Of a stretch of DNA of 64,000 nucleotides, positions 28,176 to 36,458 are shown piece after piece. The translations under genes and the position numbers were made by a program. Source of the stretch: Sphingomonas jejuensis. GTDB lineage: Bacteria > Pseudomonadota > Alphaproteobacteria > Sphingomonadales > Sphingomonadaceae. The stretch is taken from NCBI RefSeq assembly GCF_011927695.1, contig NZ_JAATJE010000002.1, positions 606,001-670,000 of the forward strand, read 5' to 3'. The notes beneath the pieces were generated by a model, which ran no database searches, was not told where the DNA came from, and saw nothing but the letters and a program-made list of their open reading frames with translations. Numbering within the stretch: position 1 is the stretch's first letter; each line of letters opens with the position of its first letter.

Positions 28176-28200
28176 CAATCCGATCAATTTCGTCGGATTG
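28176..28200 (-). promoter_or_regulatory. Candidate operator of the suf operon
   Basis: CAATCCGA (28176-28183) and TCGGATTG (28193-28200) are a perfect inverted repeat with a 9-base A/T-rich centre, ending 12 bases before the regulator start. Its size and place suit autoregulation by the Rrf2 protein. No convincing -35/-10 pair was settled. Confidence 0.55.
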
Positions 28201-28250
28201 CATGTGGCGACGGGTCCGGGCCGCGTCAACCCGACTGCGCGGTCAAAGCG

Positions 28251-29057
28251 TCAGAAGCGCGTGCCCAGGAACTGGCCGCGCGACACGCTTCCGAGCCGGC
28301 GGGGCGTGAGGCCGGTGAAGTGCTTCAGCTCCCGGATCAGGTGGGACTGATCGTAGAAGCCCTGGCCGATCACCTCGTCGACATTGGTTTCGCGCAGCAG
28401 CAGCTCGGCCGCGCGCAGTGCGCGGTGGCGGCGCGCGAGCATGCGCGGCGGCACGCCGTAGAGCAGCTTGCACAGCCGCTCCACCTGCCGGCGGGACAGG
28501 TGCGACATGCCGACCAGCGTCTCGATGCGGGGCCGCTCGCTGGAGGCGAGCCACTGATCCACCACCGTCGCGAAGCTGGCGTTGAACGCGTTCATGGGCG
28601 CGGCATCGCGCAGCCCGCGCGCATAAGCGCTGGCGATGGCGACGCGGGTCTCGAAGTCCGGCGCATCGCTCAGCACCGGCGCCAGCGCGTTGACGCCGTG
28701 GCCGAGCAGCGCGCTGGCCGGAAAGGCGCGATCGATCAGCCGGGCACATCCGCCGTTGCACAGGTCGCCCCATGCCGGCGGTTTCAGCACCACGCCGAAG
28801 ATATGCACGGGCCCGTCCATCCGGACCAGCGACACGCGTGTCGACGGCCCGATGATGGTGGGGCTGCACATCCGCTGGCGGCGGCCATCGGGAAAGGAGA
28901 ATTCGACGTTACCCGACAAGGCCAGGCCAATGCGCGCGTGATCGGCGCAATGGCTCAGCTCCACCGCCCCGGCCTCGAAGCGGCGCTCGAAGAATTCTTC
29001 TATGTCTCCCGCGAGCGATGGCTCCGGCGGAATTGCGTTATAGACGTCGCGACCCAT
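28251..29057 (-). CDS. AraC-family transcriptional regulator
   Basis: About 268 residues from ATG 29057 (an ATG at 29096 would add 13). The C-terminal third has two helix-turn-helix motifs of the AraC type: LSRRQVERLCKLLYGVPPRM and GQGFYDQSHLIRELKHFTGL (each 20 residues), ending TPRRLG. The N-terminal part is a sensor domain of unknown ligand, with PSTRVSLVRMDGPVHIFGV resembling DUF6597-type domains. No obvious target gene adjoins; it lies between suf and pyrD and is transcribed toward suf. Confidence 0.85.
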   Translation of the reverse strand: MGRDVYNAIPPEPSLAGDIEEFFERRFEAGAVELSHCADHARIGLALSGNVEFSFPDGRRQRMCSPTIIGPSTRVSLVRMDGPVHIFGVVLKPPAWGDLCNGGCARLIDRAFPASALLGHGVNALAPVLSDAPDFETRVAIASAYARGLRDAAPMNAFNASFATVVDQWLASSERPRIETLVGMSHLSRRQVERLCKLLYGVPPRMLARRHRALRAAELLLRETNVDEVIGQGFYDQSHLIRELKHFTGLTPRRLGSVSRGQFLGTRF

Positions 29058-29114
29058 CCAAAGGGTTGTTCCCCACTTTATACAGGGCCTCCCCAAGCCC
29101 CGCCGCGTTTCCCG

Positions 29115-29146
29115 AAAAATGACCCGGCCGCCGAGGCGGCCGGGTC
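29115..29146 (-). terminator. Orphan Rho-independent terminator (minus strand)
   Basis: GACCCGGCCGCC (29121-29132) and GGCGGCCGGGTC (29135-29146) form a perfect 12-bp stem. On the minus strand it is followed at once by ATTTTT (29120-29115). No recognised gene lies upstream on that strand, since pyrD begins at 29354 going the other way. So it ends an unannotated short transcript. Confidence 0.7.
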
Positions 29147-29300
29147 AAGGTGAAAGATCCTGGAGACAGGTCTCCGAGATCTTCGGGTCGCGCCGCCGCT
29201 CTAGTGTGAGCGAATGTTTCTGTATTGGATGGACCCGACACCCCATTCCGGTTGCAGCATTGTTACAACGGAAGACTAACCCAAGGCAAGATCCTGTCGG
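29121..29300 (-). ncRNA. Candidate small RNA or leader transcript ending at the orphan terminator
   Basis: Upstream of the terminator on the minus strand lies a second hairpin: GGAGAC-AG-GTCTCC within GATCC...GATC (about 29156-29181). Two hairpins and an oligo-U end look like a small RNA. The 5' end is a guess; no firm promoter was found. A GTG ORF from 29241 reads through the hairpins and is not convincing. The rest of the 29058-29353 gap shows nothing clear. Confidence 0.35.
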
Positions 29301-29353
29301 AGGCAGGGACGGCGTTTTGACGTCAAACCAACATGTTGCCATAGCCGCGCGCC

Positions 29354-30412
29354 ATGTACCGGACGCTCCAGCCGCTTCTCTTCTCGCTTGATCCCGAACG
29401 CGCGCACCAGCTCGCCATCCGCGGCCTGCGGCTCGCGCCCGCCCAACCCAAGCCGGCCGACCCGCGACTCGGCTCGACCGTCGCCGGACTCGCCTTTCCC
29501 AACCCGGTCGGGCTGGCCGCCGGGTTCGACAAGGACGCGCTGGTGCCGGACGCGCTGCTCGCCCGCGGCTTTGGCTTCGTGGAGGTCGGCACGCTCACGC
29601 CGCTGCCGCAGGCCGGCAACCCACGGCCGCGCCTCTTCCGCCTGGTCGAGGACGGGGCGGTGATCAACCGGATGGGCTTCAACAATGGCGGCCAGGCCGC
29701 GGCCCACGTCCGGCTGTCCCGCCGCCGGCGCGGCACCGACATCGTGGGCGTCAACATCGGCGCCAACAAGGACAGCGCGGACCGGATCGGGGACTATGCC
29801 GCCGGGATCGCCCGCATGGCGGACGTGGCGGATTACCTGACGGTCAACATCAGCTCCCCGAACACGCCCGGCCTGCGCGCGTTGCAGGACCCGGCCGCGC
29901 TGGCCGAGCTGCTGTCCGCGGTCGCCGGCGCGCGGCGCGCGGGCGGGCCGCCCGTTTTCCTGAAGGTGGCGCCCGACCTCGACCCCAGCGACGTCGAGGT
30001 GATCGTCGAAGCCGCGATCACCGGCGGCATGGACGCGCTGATCGTCGCCAACACCACTGTGTCGCGCCCGCCGCTCCGCTCCGCGCAGGCGGGGGAGACC
30101 GGCGGTCTGTCCGGCCGGCCGCTGGCGCCACTGGCGCTGGCGATGCTGCGCCGCTTCGCCGCGGCCGCCGCCGGACGCATCCCGCTGATCTCGGCAGGCG
30201 GGATCGCCACGGCCGACGACGCGTGGGACCGGCTGGCGGCCGGTGCCAGCCTCGTCCAGCTTTATTCCGCGCTGGTGTACGAAGGTCCCGGGCTCGCCCG
30301 CCGCATCGCCGCCGGGCTTGCCGCGCGGATGGAGCGGGAGGGCGTGGCGCGGATCGCGGACCTGGTCGGCGCCGGCGCGACCAGCACCCGGCCTTCCCGC
30401 CTGGGATCGTAG
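29354..30412 (+). CDS. pyrD: Dihydroorotate dehydrogenase (quinone), class 2
   Basis: A 352-residue membrane-associated FMN enzyme of pyrimidine synthesis, passing electrons to quinone. The N-terminal helix (LQPLLFSLDPERAHQLAIRG) is the class 2 membrane tether. NPVGLAAGFDKDA, GFGFVEVGTLTPLPQ and NRMGFNN are signatures; the catalytic Ser is in NISSPNTPGLR. The FMN phosphate site is LISAGGIATADDAW and VQLYSALVYEGP. The last ~12 residues (GATSTRPSRLGS) run past the usual end and are antisense to the ggt gene. Confidence 0.95.
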   Translation: MYRTLQPLLFSLDPERAHQLAIRGLRLAPAQPKPADPRLGSTVAGLAFPNPVGLAAGFDKDALVPDALLARGFGFVEVGTLTPLPQAGNPRPRLFRLVEDGAVINRMGFNNGGQAAAHVRLSRRRRGTDIVGVNIGANKDSADRIGDYAAGIARMADVADYLTVNISSPNTPGLRALQDPAALAELLSAVAGARRAGGPPVFLKVAPDLDPSDVEVIVEAAITGGMDALIVANTTVSRPPLRSAQAGETGGLSGRPLAPLALAMLRRFAAAAAGRIPLISAGGIATADDAWDRLAAGASLVQLYSALVYEGPGLARRIAAGLAARMEREGVARIADLVGAGATSTRPSRLGS

Positions 30413-32052
30413 CCGCCGTCGATCCGTCCGTCCCGGACGATCACGCCGTGGACGCCGCTGTCTTCCCCCTGCCCGGGCCGGAGCATGATCCCCCGCTGGG
30501 CGAGCGCCGCGACCACCGCCGGTGGAAAGCGGTCAACCTCGCCCTGGAAGGCGGCGCCGCGCGCCACGAGGTTCGGCAGTGCGAGCGCCTGCTGCATGGG
30601 CAGGTCCCAGTCGACCGCCGCGACAAGGCTTTTCGCGACATAGGCCAGAATCGCGTTTCCGCCCGCCGAGCCGATCGCGCCGGCAAAGCGGCGATCGCCG
30701 TCGAGCATCACGAGCGGCGTCATCGATGAGCGCGGCCGCTTGCCGGCGGCCACGGCGTTCGGCCCGCCGGGGGTGAACGAGAAATCGGTCATCTGGTTGT
30801 TCAGGAAGAAGCCGTCGACCATCCGGCCGCTGCCGAAGATCGATTCAACGGTTGTCGTCATCGACACGACGTTGCCGGCCGCATCGCCCACGATGAAGTG
30901 GGTGGTGCCGGCGGGCTCCAGCGTCCGGTCGGCGGCCGGGGTCGGCGCGCCCGGGGGAGTGCCGGCGGTCGGTGGCGGGCCGGCGCGGCTGCCGATCAGC
31001 CGCGCACGGCCGGCGACATAGGCCGGGTCGATCAGCCCGGCGACCGGCACCGTCACAAAGGCGGGATCGCCGACATAGCGGTCGCGATCGGCGTACATCA
31101 GCCGGCTGGCTTCGGCGAACAGGAACCAGGCCTGCGGGTCGGCCGGGCCGCGATCGGCGATGTCGGTGCGTTCCAGCAGCATGAGCAGCTGGATGAGCGC
31201 AACGCCGCTCGACGGCGGCGGCGGCGCGCAGACGAGAAAGGCCCGGTACGGCCCGCACACGGGTTCGCGTTCGATCGGCCGGTATCCGGCGAGATCGGCC
31301 AGCGTCATCGCGCTTCCGCCCGGCCCGGCACGCACCCGGTCCACGATGCGGCGCGCGGTCTCGCCGCGGTAGAGCGCATCCGGCCCCTGGCTCGCCAGCC
31401 GGCGCAGGAAGCCGGCATAGGCGGGGTTGGCCAAGCGGTCGCCCGCGCGCAGCAGCCCGCCGCCCGGCCGTGCGAAATATTCGCGCACATCGGGCGCCTG
31501 CAGCTGGGGAAAGTCGCCGGACAGGAAGCGGGCGAGGCGAGGCGTCACGACGAAGCCGTCCCGGGCAACCCGCTCCGCATCGTCGAACAGCGACGACCAG
31601 GGAAGCGCGCCGCGCCGGGCATGGACGTGCGCCAGCATGGCCACCGCGCCCGGCACGCCCGTTGCCCGTCCGCTCAGCACCGCCTGGCCGAACGGCAGCG
31701 GGCGGCCGCCGTCATCCAGGAACATGTCGGGCGTGGCCCCGGCGGGGGCGGTTTCGCGGCCGTCATAGACGGTGACCTGCCGGGTCGCACCGTCATACCA
31801 GGTGAGAAAGGCGCCACCGCCGACGCCGGAGCTTTGCGGCTCCACCAGCGACAGCATGGCCTGCACCGCGACGGCGGCATCGGCCGCGCTGCCGCCGCGC
31901 CGCAGCACCGCCATGCCGGCTTCGGCCGCGAGCGGGTTTGCGGCGACCACGAAGACCTCGCGCGCCGGCGCCTCCGGGCGGGTCGCCACGGTGGCGCATG
32001 ATCCGGTCGCGAATGCGAAAAGCAGCATCAGGACGACGCGAAGATGGTGCAT
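30262..32052 (-). CDS. ggt: Gamma-glutamyltransferase (exported lipoprotein)
   Basis: A 596-residue Ntn hydrolase that cleaves glutathione gamma-glutamyl bonds in the periplasm and self-processes. A lipoprotein signal has lipobox TGSC (Cys19). GGSAADAAVAVQ and SGVGGGAFLTWYD mark the large subunit. The new N-terminal nucleophile is Thr383 (EPAGTTHFIVGD), and PRSSMTPLVMLD and GSAGGNAILAY follow. The normal end would come near DGGYDPRREGRV; the frame continues ~40 more Arg/Ser/Pro-rich residues that are antisense to pyrD, a 151-base tail overlap. I infer a lost stop. Confidence 0.9.
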   Translation of the reverse strand: MHHLRVVLMLLFAFATGSCATVATRPEAPAREVFVVAANPLAAEAGMAVLRRGGSAADAAVAVQAMLSLVEPQSSGVGGGAFLTWYDGATRQVTVYDGRETAPAGATPDMFLDDGGRPLPFGQAVLSGRATGVPGAVAMLAHVHARRGALPWSSLFDDAERVARDGFVVTPRLARFLSGDFPQLQAPDVREYFARPGGGLLRAGDRLANPAYAGFLRRLASQGPDALYRGETARRIVDRVRAGPGGSAMTLADLAGYRPIEREPVCGPYRAFLVCAPPPPSSGVALIQLLMLLERTDIADRGPADPQAWFLFAEASRLMYADRDRYVGDPAFVTVPVAGLIDPAYVAGRARLIGSRAGPPPTAGTPPGAPTPAADRTLEPAGTTHFIVGDAAGNVVSMTTTVESIFGSGRMVDGFFLNNQMTDFSFTPGGPNAVAAGKRPRSSMTPLVMLDGDRRFAGAIGSAGGNAILAYVAKSLVAAVDWDLPMQQALALPNLVARGAAFQGEVDRFPPAVVAALAQRGIMLRPGQGEDSGVHGVIVRDGRIDGGYDPRREGRVLVAPAPTRSAIRATPSRSIRAASPAAMRRASPGPSYTSAE

Positions 32053-32154
32053 GGTCTGCTTCTTTCGGTGGCGACGCGAAGGCCTGTCGTTAGTCGGCTC
32101 GGCCAGCCCCGTCCACGGCCGGGCGCATGCTGGCGATTTGTCGACAGCGCCCTT

Positions 32155-33981
32155 ATGGCTGACGCAACGTCAATCGGCAGCAAGCCGGAAGCGGGGATGT
32201 GGATGAGGCAGCCGGTTGAGGATTTCCAGAACCTGGTGGCGCTGTTCTTCGCGCGCGCGGTGGAGGGTGGCGACAAGCCGTTCCTGTGGCGCAAGCGCGA
32301 CGGCGCGTGGACGCCGATCAGCTGGCGCGAGGCCGCCGAACAGGTGGCCAGCCTGGCGCGCGGGCTGCAGCGGATCGGGCTTTCCCCGGGCGACCGGGTG
32401 ATGCTGGTCAGCGAGAACCGGCCGGAGTGGTGCATCGCTGACCTGGCGATCATGGCCGCCGGCTGCGTCACCGTCCCGACCTACACCACCAACACGGAGC
32501 GCGACCACCTGCACATCCTGGAGAACAGCGATGCGCGCGCGGTGATCGTGTCGACCGACAAGCTTGCCCGCACGCTGATGCCGGCGGTGATGCGGTCGTC
32601 CACGGCCGACCTGCTGATCGGCATCGACCCGCTTCGCTTCGGCCAGAGCGGCGCGGTCGGCTTCCATCAATATGCCGATCTGGTCGCCGACGGGGCGGAT
32701 GTTGCCGCGCTGGCCGCAGAGGCGACCGCGGACCGCGATGCGCTGGCCTGCATCATCTACACCAGCGGCACCGGCGGGTCGCCGCGGGGCGTGATGCAGC
32801 ACCACGGCGCGATCCTTCACAATGTGGAGGGATGCCGCGACGTCATCCGCGAGGATTTCGGCGAGGGCGACGAGGTGTTCCTGTCGTTCCTGCCGCTCAG
32901 CCACGCCTATGAGCACAGCGGCGGCCAGTTCTTCCCGATCGGCGTCGGCGGGCAGATCTACTATGCGGAGGGGCTGGAAAAGCTCGCCTCCAACATCGAG
33001 GAGGTCCGGCCGACCATCATGGTCGTGGTGCCGCGGTTGTTCGAGGTGCTGCGCCAGCGGATCAGCAAGGCCATCGAGAAGCAGGGCGGACTGGCGCCCA
33101 AGCTGATGGCCCGCGCCGTGGCGCTGGGCGCGCGCGAGCTGGACGGCGGGCTGCGGCTGGTGGACCGCCCGCTCGACTGGCTGCTGGACGCGACCGTCCG
33201 GCGCAAGGTGCAGGCCAAGTTCGGCGGGCGCATCAAGGCGCTGGTGTCGGGCGGTGCGCCGTTGAACCCGGAAGTGGGCGCGTTCTTCCACGGCCTCGGC
33301 CTCACGCTTCTCCAGGGCTACGGCCAGACGGAGGCGGCGCCGGTCATCTCGTGCAATCGGCCGAAAGCCGGCATCAAGATGGACACGGTCGGCCCGCCGC
33401 TGAAGAACACCACCGTCCGCATCGCCGACGATGGCGAGATCCTGGTGCAGGGCCCGCTGGTGATGAAGGGATATTGGCGCAACGACGCGGAAACCGCGCG
33501 CGTGCTGAAGGACGGATGGCTGCACACCGGCGACATCGGCCATATCGACGGTTCAGGACGCATCGTCATCACCGATCGCAAGAAGGACCTGATCGTCAAC
33601 GACAAGGGCGAGAATGTCGCCCCGCAACGGATCGAGGGCATGCTGACGCTGCAGCCGGAGATCTTCCAGGCGATGGTGTCCGGCGACAAGCGGCCCTACC
33701 TGGTCGGGCTGGTCGTGCCCGACCCAGAATGGGCGACGGAGTGGGCGCGGCAGACCGGCGGGCGCGCCGACGCCGACGATCCGGCGTTCCGCGCGGCCGT
33801 CTCCGCAGCGGTCGACCGGGTGAATCGCGACCTGTCCGTCACCGAAAAGGTGCGGCGCGTGACGATCACCGACCAGCCCTTCACCATCGACAACGAGATG
33901 CTGACCCCGTCGATGAAGATCAGGCGCCACGTGATTCGCGCCGCCTTCGGCGACCGGCTGGAGGCGCTCTACCGGAGCTAG
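32155..33981 (+). CDS. AMP-forming long-chain acyl-CoA synthetase
   Basis: A 608-residue ANL-superfamily ligase of the long-chain FAA1/FadD15-like branch. The P-loop is IIYTSGTGGSPRGVMQHH (Thr/Ser-rich), with FLPLSHAYEHSGG, QGYGQTEAAPVISCNRP (adenylation) and DGWLHTGDIGHIDGSGRI. The hinge and C-domain carry RKKDLIVNDKGENVAPQRIE, with the catalytic lysine near the end (LTPSMKIRR). It activates fatty acids with ATP and CoA. ATG 32155 was chosen because the usual PVEDFQNLVALF start follows. It is divergent from ggt. Confidence 0.92.
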   Translation: MADATSIGSKPEAGMWMRQPVEDFQNLVALFFARAVEGGDKPFLWRKRDGAWTPISWREAAEQVASLARGLQRIGLSPGDRVMLVSENRPEWCIADLAIMAAGCVTVPTYTTNTERDHLHILENSDARAVIVSTDKLARTLMPAVMRSSTADLLIGIDPLRFGQSGAVGFHQYADLVADGADVAALAAEATADRDALACIIYTSGTGGSPRGVMQHHGAILHNVEGCRDVIREDFGEGDEVFLSFLPLSHAYEHSGGQFFPIGVGGQIYYAEGLEKLASNIEEVRPTIMVVVPRLFEVLRQRISKAIEKQGGLAPKLMARAVALGARELDGGLRLVDRPLDWLLDATVRRKVQAKFGGRIKALVSGGAPLNPEVGAFFHGLGLTLLQGYGQTEAAPVISCNRPKAGIKMDTVGPPLKNTTVRIADDGEILVQGPLVMKGYWRNDAETARVLKDGWLHTGDIGHIDGSGRIVITDRKKDLIVNDKGENVAPQRIEGMLTLQPEIFQAMVSGDKRPYLVGLVVPDPEWATEWARQTGGRADADDPAFRAAVSAAVDRVNRDLSVTEKVRRVTITDQPFTIDNEMLTPSMKIRRHVIRAAFGDRLEALYRS

Positions 33982-34406
33982 TCGGCGGCGTCGCGGCGGT
34001 AGGGGACGAAATCGCCGAGCCCGCACCCGCCCGCCTTGATGCCCGCGACCAGGTCCGCCACACGGACGATGTCGCCGCGGCACAGCTGCGTGCCGGGCGT
34101 CCGGGTGATGATGGTCATGCCGCGCCGCAGCCCCGGACAGCCGTTGGGCGGATCGTTGCGGTAGATGAGGTTCTGATTGACCCGGTAGAGGATCGTGCGA
34201 TCGCCGATGAAGGTGGTGCTGCGGCTCTGGTTAATGGGGATGCAGGCCTGCGGCTGGCCGGGGGTGAGGCCCGCCAGCGCGTCGCGCTCATCCTCGTCCA
34301 GCCGCGCATCGCGTTCGGCACGGGCGGCTTGCTGGGCATCGGTGAGCGGCTGTTTGGCGCAACCGCTCGCCAAGGCCAGAGCAGCAATCGCGATCAACGG
34401 GCGCAT
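33978..34406 (-). CDS. Hypothetical lipoprotein
   Basis: A 142-residue lipoprotein with lipobox ASGC (Cys16). No known domain was recognised. It has five further cysteines (QACIPIN, NGCPGLR, TQLCRGD, AGGCGLGD) in pairs that could form disulfides. The region ACIPINQSRSTTFIGDRTIL recurs in proteins of alphaproteobacteria in my recollection, but I can assign no role. Its end overlaps the convergent synthetase by four bases. Confidence 0.75.
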   Translation of the reverse strand: MRPLIAIAALALASGCAKQPLTDAQQAARAERDARLDEDERDALAGLTPGQPQACIPINQSRSTTFIGDRTILYRVNQNLIYRNDPPNGCPGLRRGMTIITRTPGTQLCRGDIVRVADLVAGIKAGGCGLGDFVPYRRDAAD

Positions 34407-34448
34407 GACGGTTTCTCCTTTGATCGTAACAACTTCCCGACCGGCGAT

Positions 34449-35180
34449 TCAGTTTCTGAAGTCATCCTTCGCGGCGCGGTGCCGGGCGAGCGTTTCGGCG
34501 TCCGGTGCGCGCATGAAGGGGTTCGTCGCCCGCTCCAAGCCGATCGTGGTGGGGAGCGTCGGCACACCGGCCTCGCGAAGCGCCTCGACCTCCTCCATCC
34601 GGTTGCGGATGGCGGCATTGTCCGGCTCCGCCACGCGGGCGTAGCGGCCGTTGGAGGCCGTGTATTCATGCCCGGCATAGACGCAGGTTCGGTCGCCAAG
34701 CGCCTCCAGCGTGCGCATCGCCGCGAACATGTCGGCGGCGGTGCCTTCGAACAGGCGGCCGCAGCCCATCGCGAACAGCGTGTCGCCCACAAAGACGAGA
34801 TCGTCGTCGGGAAAGTGGAAGGAGACATGACCGGCGGTATGCGCCGGGGTTGCGAGCACGACGGCCTCGTGTGCCCCCAGGCGAAGGCGGTCCCCCGGCG
34901 CGACCTGCCGATCGAGTGTCGGGATCCGCGCCGCCTCCGCCGCCGGGCCGGTCACGACCGCGCCGGTGACGGACCGCACCTCCGCATTCCCGCCGACATG
35001 GTCGGGATGCCAGTGCGTGTTCCATATCTGCCCGATCGTCCAGCCGCGCGCGTCGGCGGCGGCCAGCACCGGCGCCGCTTCACCAGGATCGACCGCCAGC
35101 GTCTCGCCGCTGTCAGTGTCGTGCACCAGCCAGACATAGTTGTCCGACAGAACGGGCACAGGGATGACCTCGAGCGGCAC
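34449..35180 (-). CDS. gloB: Hydroxyacylglutathione hydrolase (glyoxalase II)
   Basis: A 243-residue metallo-beta-lactamase-fold enzyme that hydrolyses S-D-lactoylglutathione. The di-zinc motif is THWHPDHVGG, with further ligands in TPAHTAGHVSF, FVGDTLFAMGCGRLFEG and YAGHEYTASN. These, with the C-terminal helical domain (NPFMRAPD), mark true GloB. It lies 9 bases after gloA, so both steps of methylglyoxal detoxification are in one unit. Confidence 0.95.
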   Translation of the reverse strand: MPLEVIPVPVLSDNYVWLVHDTDSGETLAVDPGEAAPVLAAADARGWTIGQIWNTHWHPDHVGGNAEVRSVTGAVVTGPAAEAARIPTLDRQVAPGDRLRLGAHEAVVLATPAHTAGHVSFHFPDDDLVFVGDTLFAMGCGRLFEGTAADMFAAMRTLEALGDRTCVYAGHEYTASNGRYARVAEPDNAAIRNRMEEVEALREAGVPTLPTTIGLERATNPFMRAPDAETLARHRAAKDDFRN

Positions 35181-35189
35181 GGGCGCTTC

Positions 35190-35639
35190 CTACCAGCTGC
35201 CGGTGTTGGGCATCGATGCCCATGGCTCCTGCGGCGGCAGCGTGCCTTCCTGCAGCAGTTCGATGGAGATGCCGTCCGGCGTCTTCACGAACGCCATGTG
35301 GCCATCGCGCGGCGGGCGGTGGACGATGTGGCCGGCATCCATGATCCGCTGGCAAGTGTCGTAGATATTCTCCACCCGGTACGCCAGGTGGCCGAAATTG
35401 CGGCCGCCGGTGTAGCTTTCGGGCGCCTCGCCGTCCTTCGGCCAGTTGTAGGTCAGCTCCACCTCCGCATTGGCGCGCTCGCCGGGCGCGTTCATGTCGT
35501 CCGGCGTTGCCAGGAAGATGAGGGTGAAGCGGCCTTGCTCGTTTTCGAGCCGGCGGACCTCCTTCAGCCCCAGAAGCTCGAAGAAGGCGATCGTCTTGTC
35601 CGGGTCGGCGACGCGGATCATGGTGTGGAGGTAGCGCAT
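35190..35639 (-). CDS. gloA: Lactoylglutathione lyase (glyoxalase I)
   Basis: A 149-residue VOC-fold metalloenzyme that converts the methylglyoxal-glutathione hemithioacetal to S-lactoylglutathione. [20 protein letters not shown] opens the protein with its metal His, VELTYNW gives a Glu ligand, [15 protein letters not shown] carries the second His and GISIELLQ the last Glu. Length and motifs match the Ni-type enzyme. It precedes gloB on the same strand. Confidence 0.94.
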   Translation of the reverse strand: MRYLHTMIRVADPDKTIAFFELLGLKEVRRLENEQGRFTLIFLATPDDMNAPGERANAEVELTYNWPKDGEAPESYTGGRNFGHLAYRVENIYDTCQRIMDAGHIVHRPPRDGHMAFVKTPDGISIELLQEGTLPPQEPWASMPNTGSW

Positions 35640-35681
35640 GGCGTTTTATCTAGGAGCCGCCGCCGCCGCCGCAACCCGGCG

Positions 35682-36458
35682 TCAGCGACCCGGTTCAATC
35701 GCGGGCGCGGCCGGCACCGCCGTCCCGTCAAGCTGCGCCAGCAGGCTGCGGGCCTGTGCGGCGGCGGGGCTGCCCGGCTGAACGGCGATCGCGCCGTTCC
35801 AGGCCGCGCGCGCGGCGGCGTCGTTGCCCTGGTTGGCCGCAATCAATCCGGCCTCCAGCGCGACGGACGCATCGTCGGGCGCGCGCGTCGCAGCCTCACC
35901 GATGTCGGCCTGTGCGCGCGCAAGATCGCCCTGTCGCCGGGCAAGCGTGGCCGAGAGCAGCCAAGCGAGCGGATCGCGTGGTGCAAGGCGCGTCGCCGCA
36001 TCCAGATCGACGCGCGCATCGCTCAACCGATCGAGCGCCACCAGCGCGCGGGCGCGGTCCAGATGCACCTCGCCCAGCAGTTCACCTTCGGTGGCACCCT
36101 GCGCCAAGGCGGCGTCCAGCGCCGTCACCGCCTGCGCCGGCGCGCCGCCCGCCAGCCAGGCGTTGCCGGCCTGCGCCCACAACCGGGCGGCGCGGCCGTC
36201 GCGCGCGACCTCCGCCGCGCGTGCCGCGCCTTCAAAGCTGGTGGCGGCGGCGGGCCACCGTGTGGCCGCCGCATGGGCGAGCCCCAGGCATTGCCGCGCG
36301 AGCACGCCGCCACCGGCTGCCTGCCAGCGTTCCGCCTCCGCCACGCCCTCGTCCGGCGCGCGCGCGACGGCCGCGATGCAGGCATCGAAGCGGGCTTCGT
36401 CGGGCAGCGTCGGGCCGGTGGCGGCGGCCTGCACCAGCAGGAAGAAGGGCAGGATCAT
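35682..36458 (-). CDS. TPR-repeat protein, exported
   Basis: A 258-residue Ala-rich helical protein with an N-terminal hydrophobic signal (MILPFFLLVQAAATG). Repeats resemble TPR units: LWAQAGNAWLAGGAPAQAVTALDAAL, ARALVALDRLSDARVDLDAAT and later ones with A-A-D spacing (short motif ALVALDRLSDARVDLD). A role as periplasmic adaptor is only inference. It follows an alpha/beta hydrolase gene with a four-base overlap. Confidence 0.72.
   Translation of the reverse strand: MILPFFLLVQAAATGPTLPDEARFDACIAAVARAPDEGVAEAERWQAAGGGVLARQCLGLAHAAATRWPAAATSFEGAARAAEVARDGRAARLWAQAGNAWLAGGAPAQAVTALDAALAQGATEGELLGEVHLDRARALVALDRLSDARVDLDAATRLAPRDPLAWLLSATLARRQGDLARAQADIGEAATRAPDDASVALEAGLIAANQGNDAAARAAWNGAIAVQPGSPAAAQARSLLAQLDGTAVPAAPAIEPGR

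Noticed and set aside
29155-29241. GTG-started small ORF on the minus strand before the orphan terminator
   Set aside because: It runs through both hairpins, so an RNA fits better than a protein.
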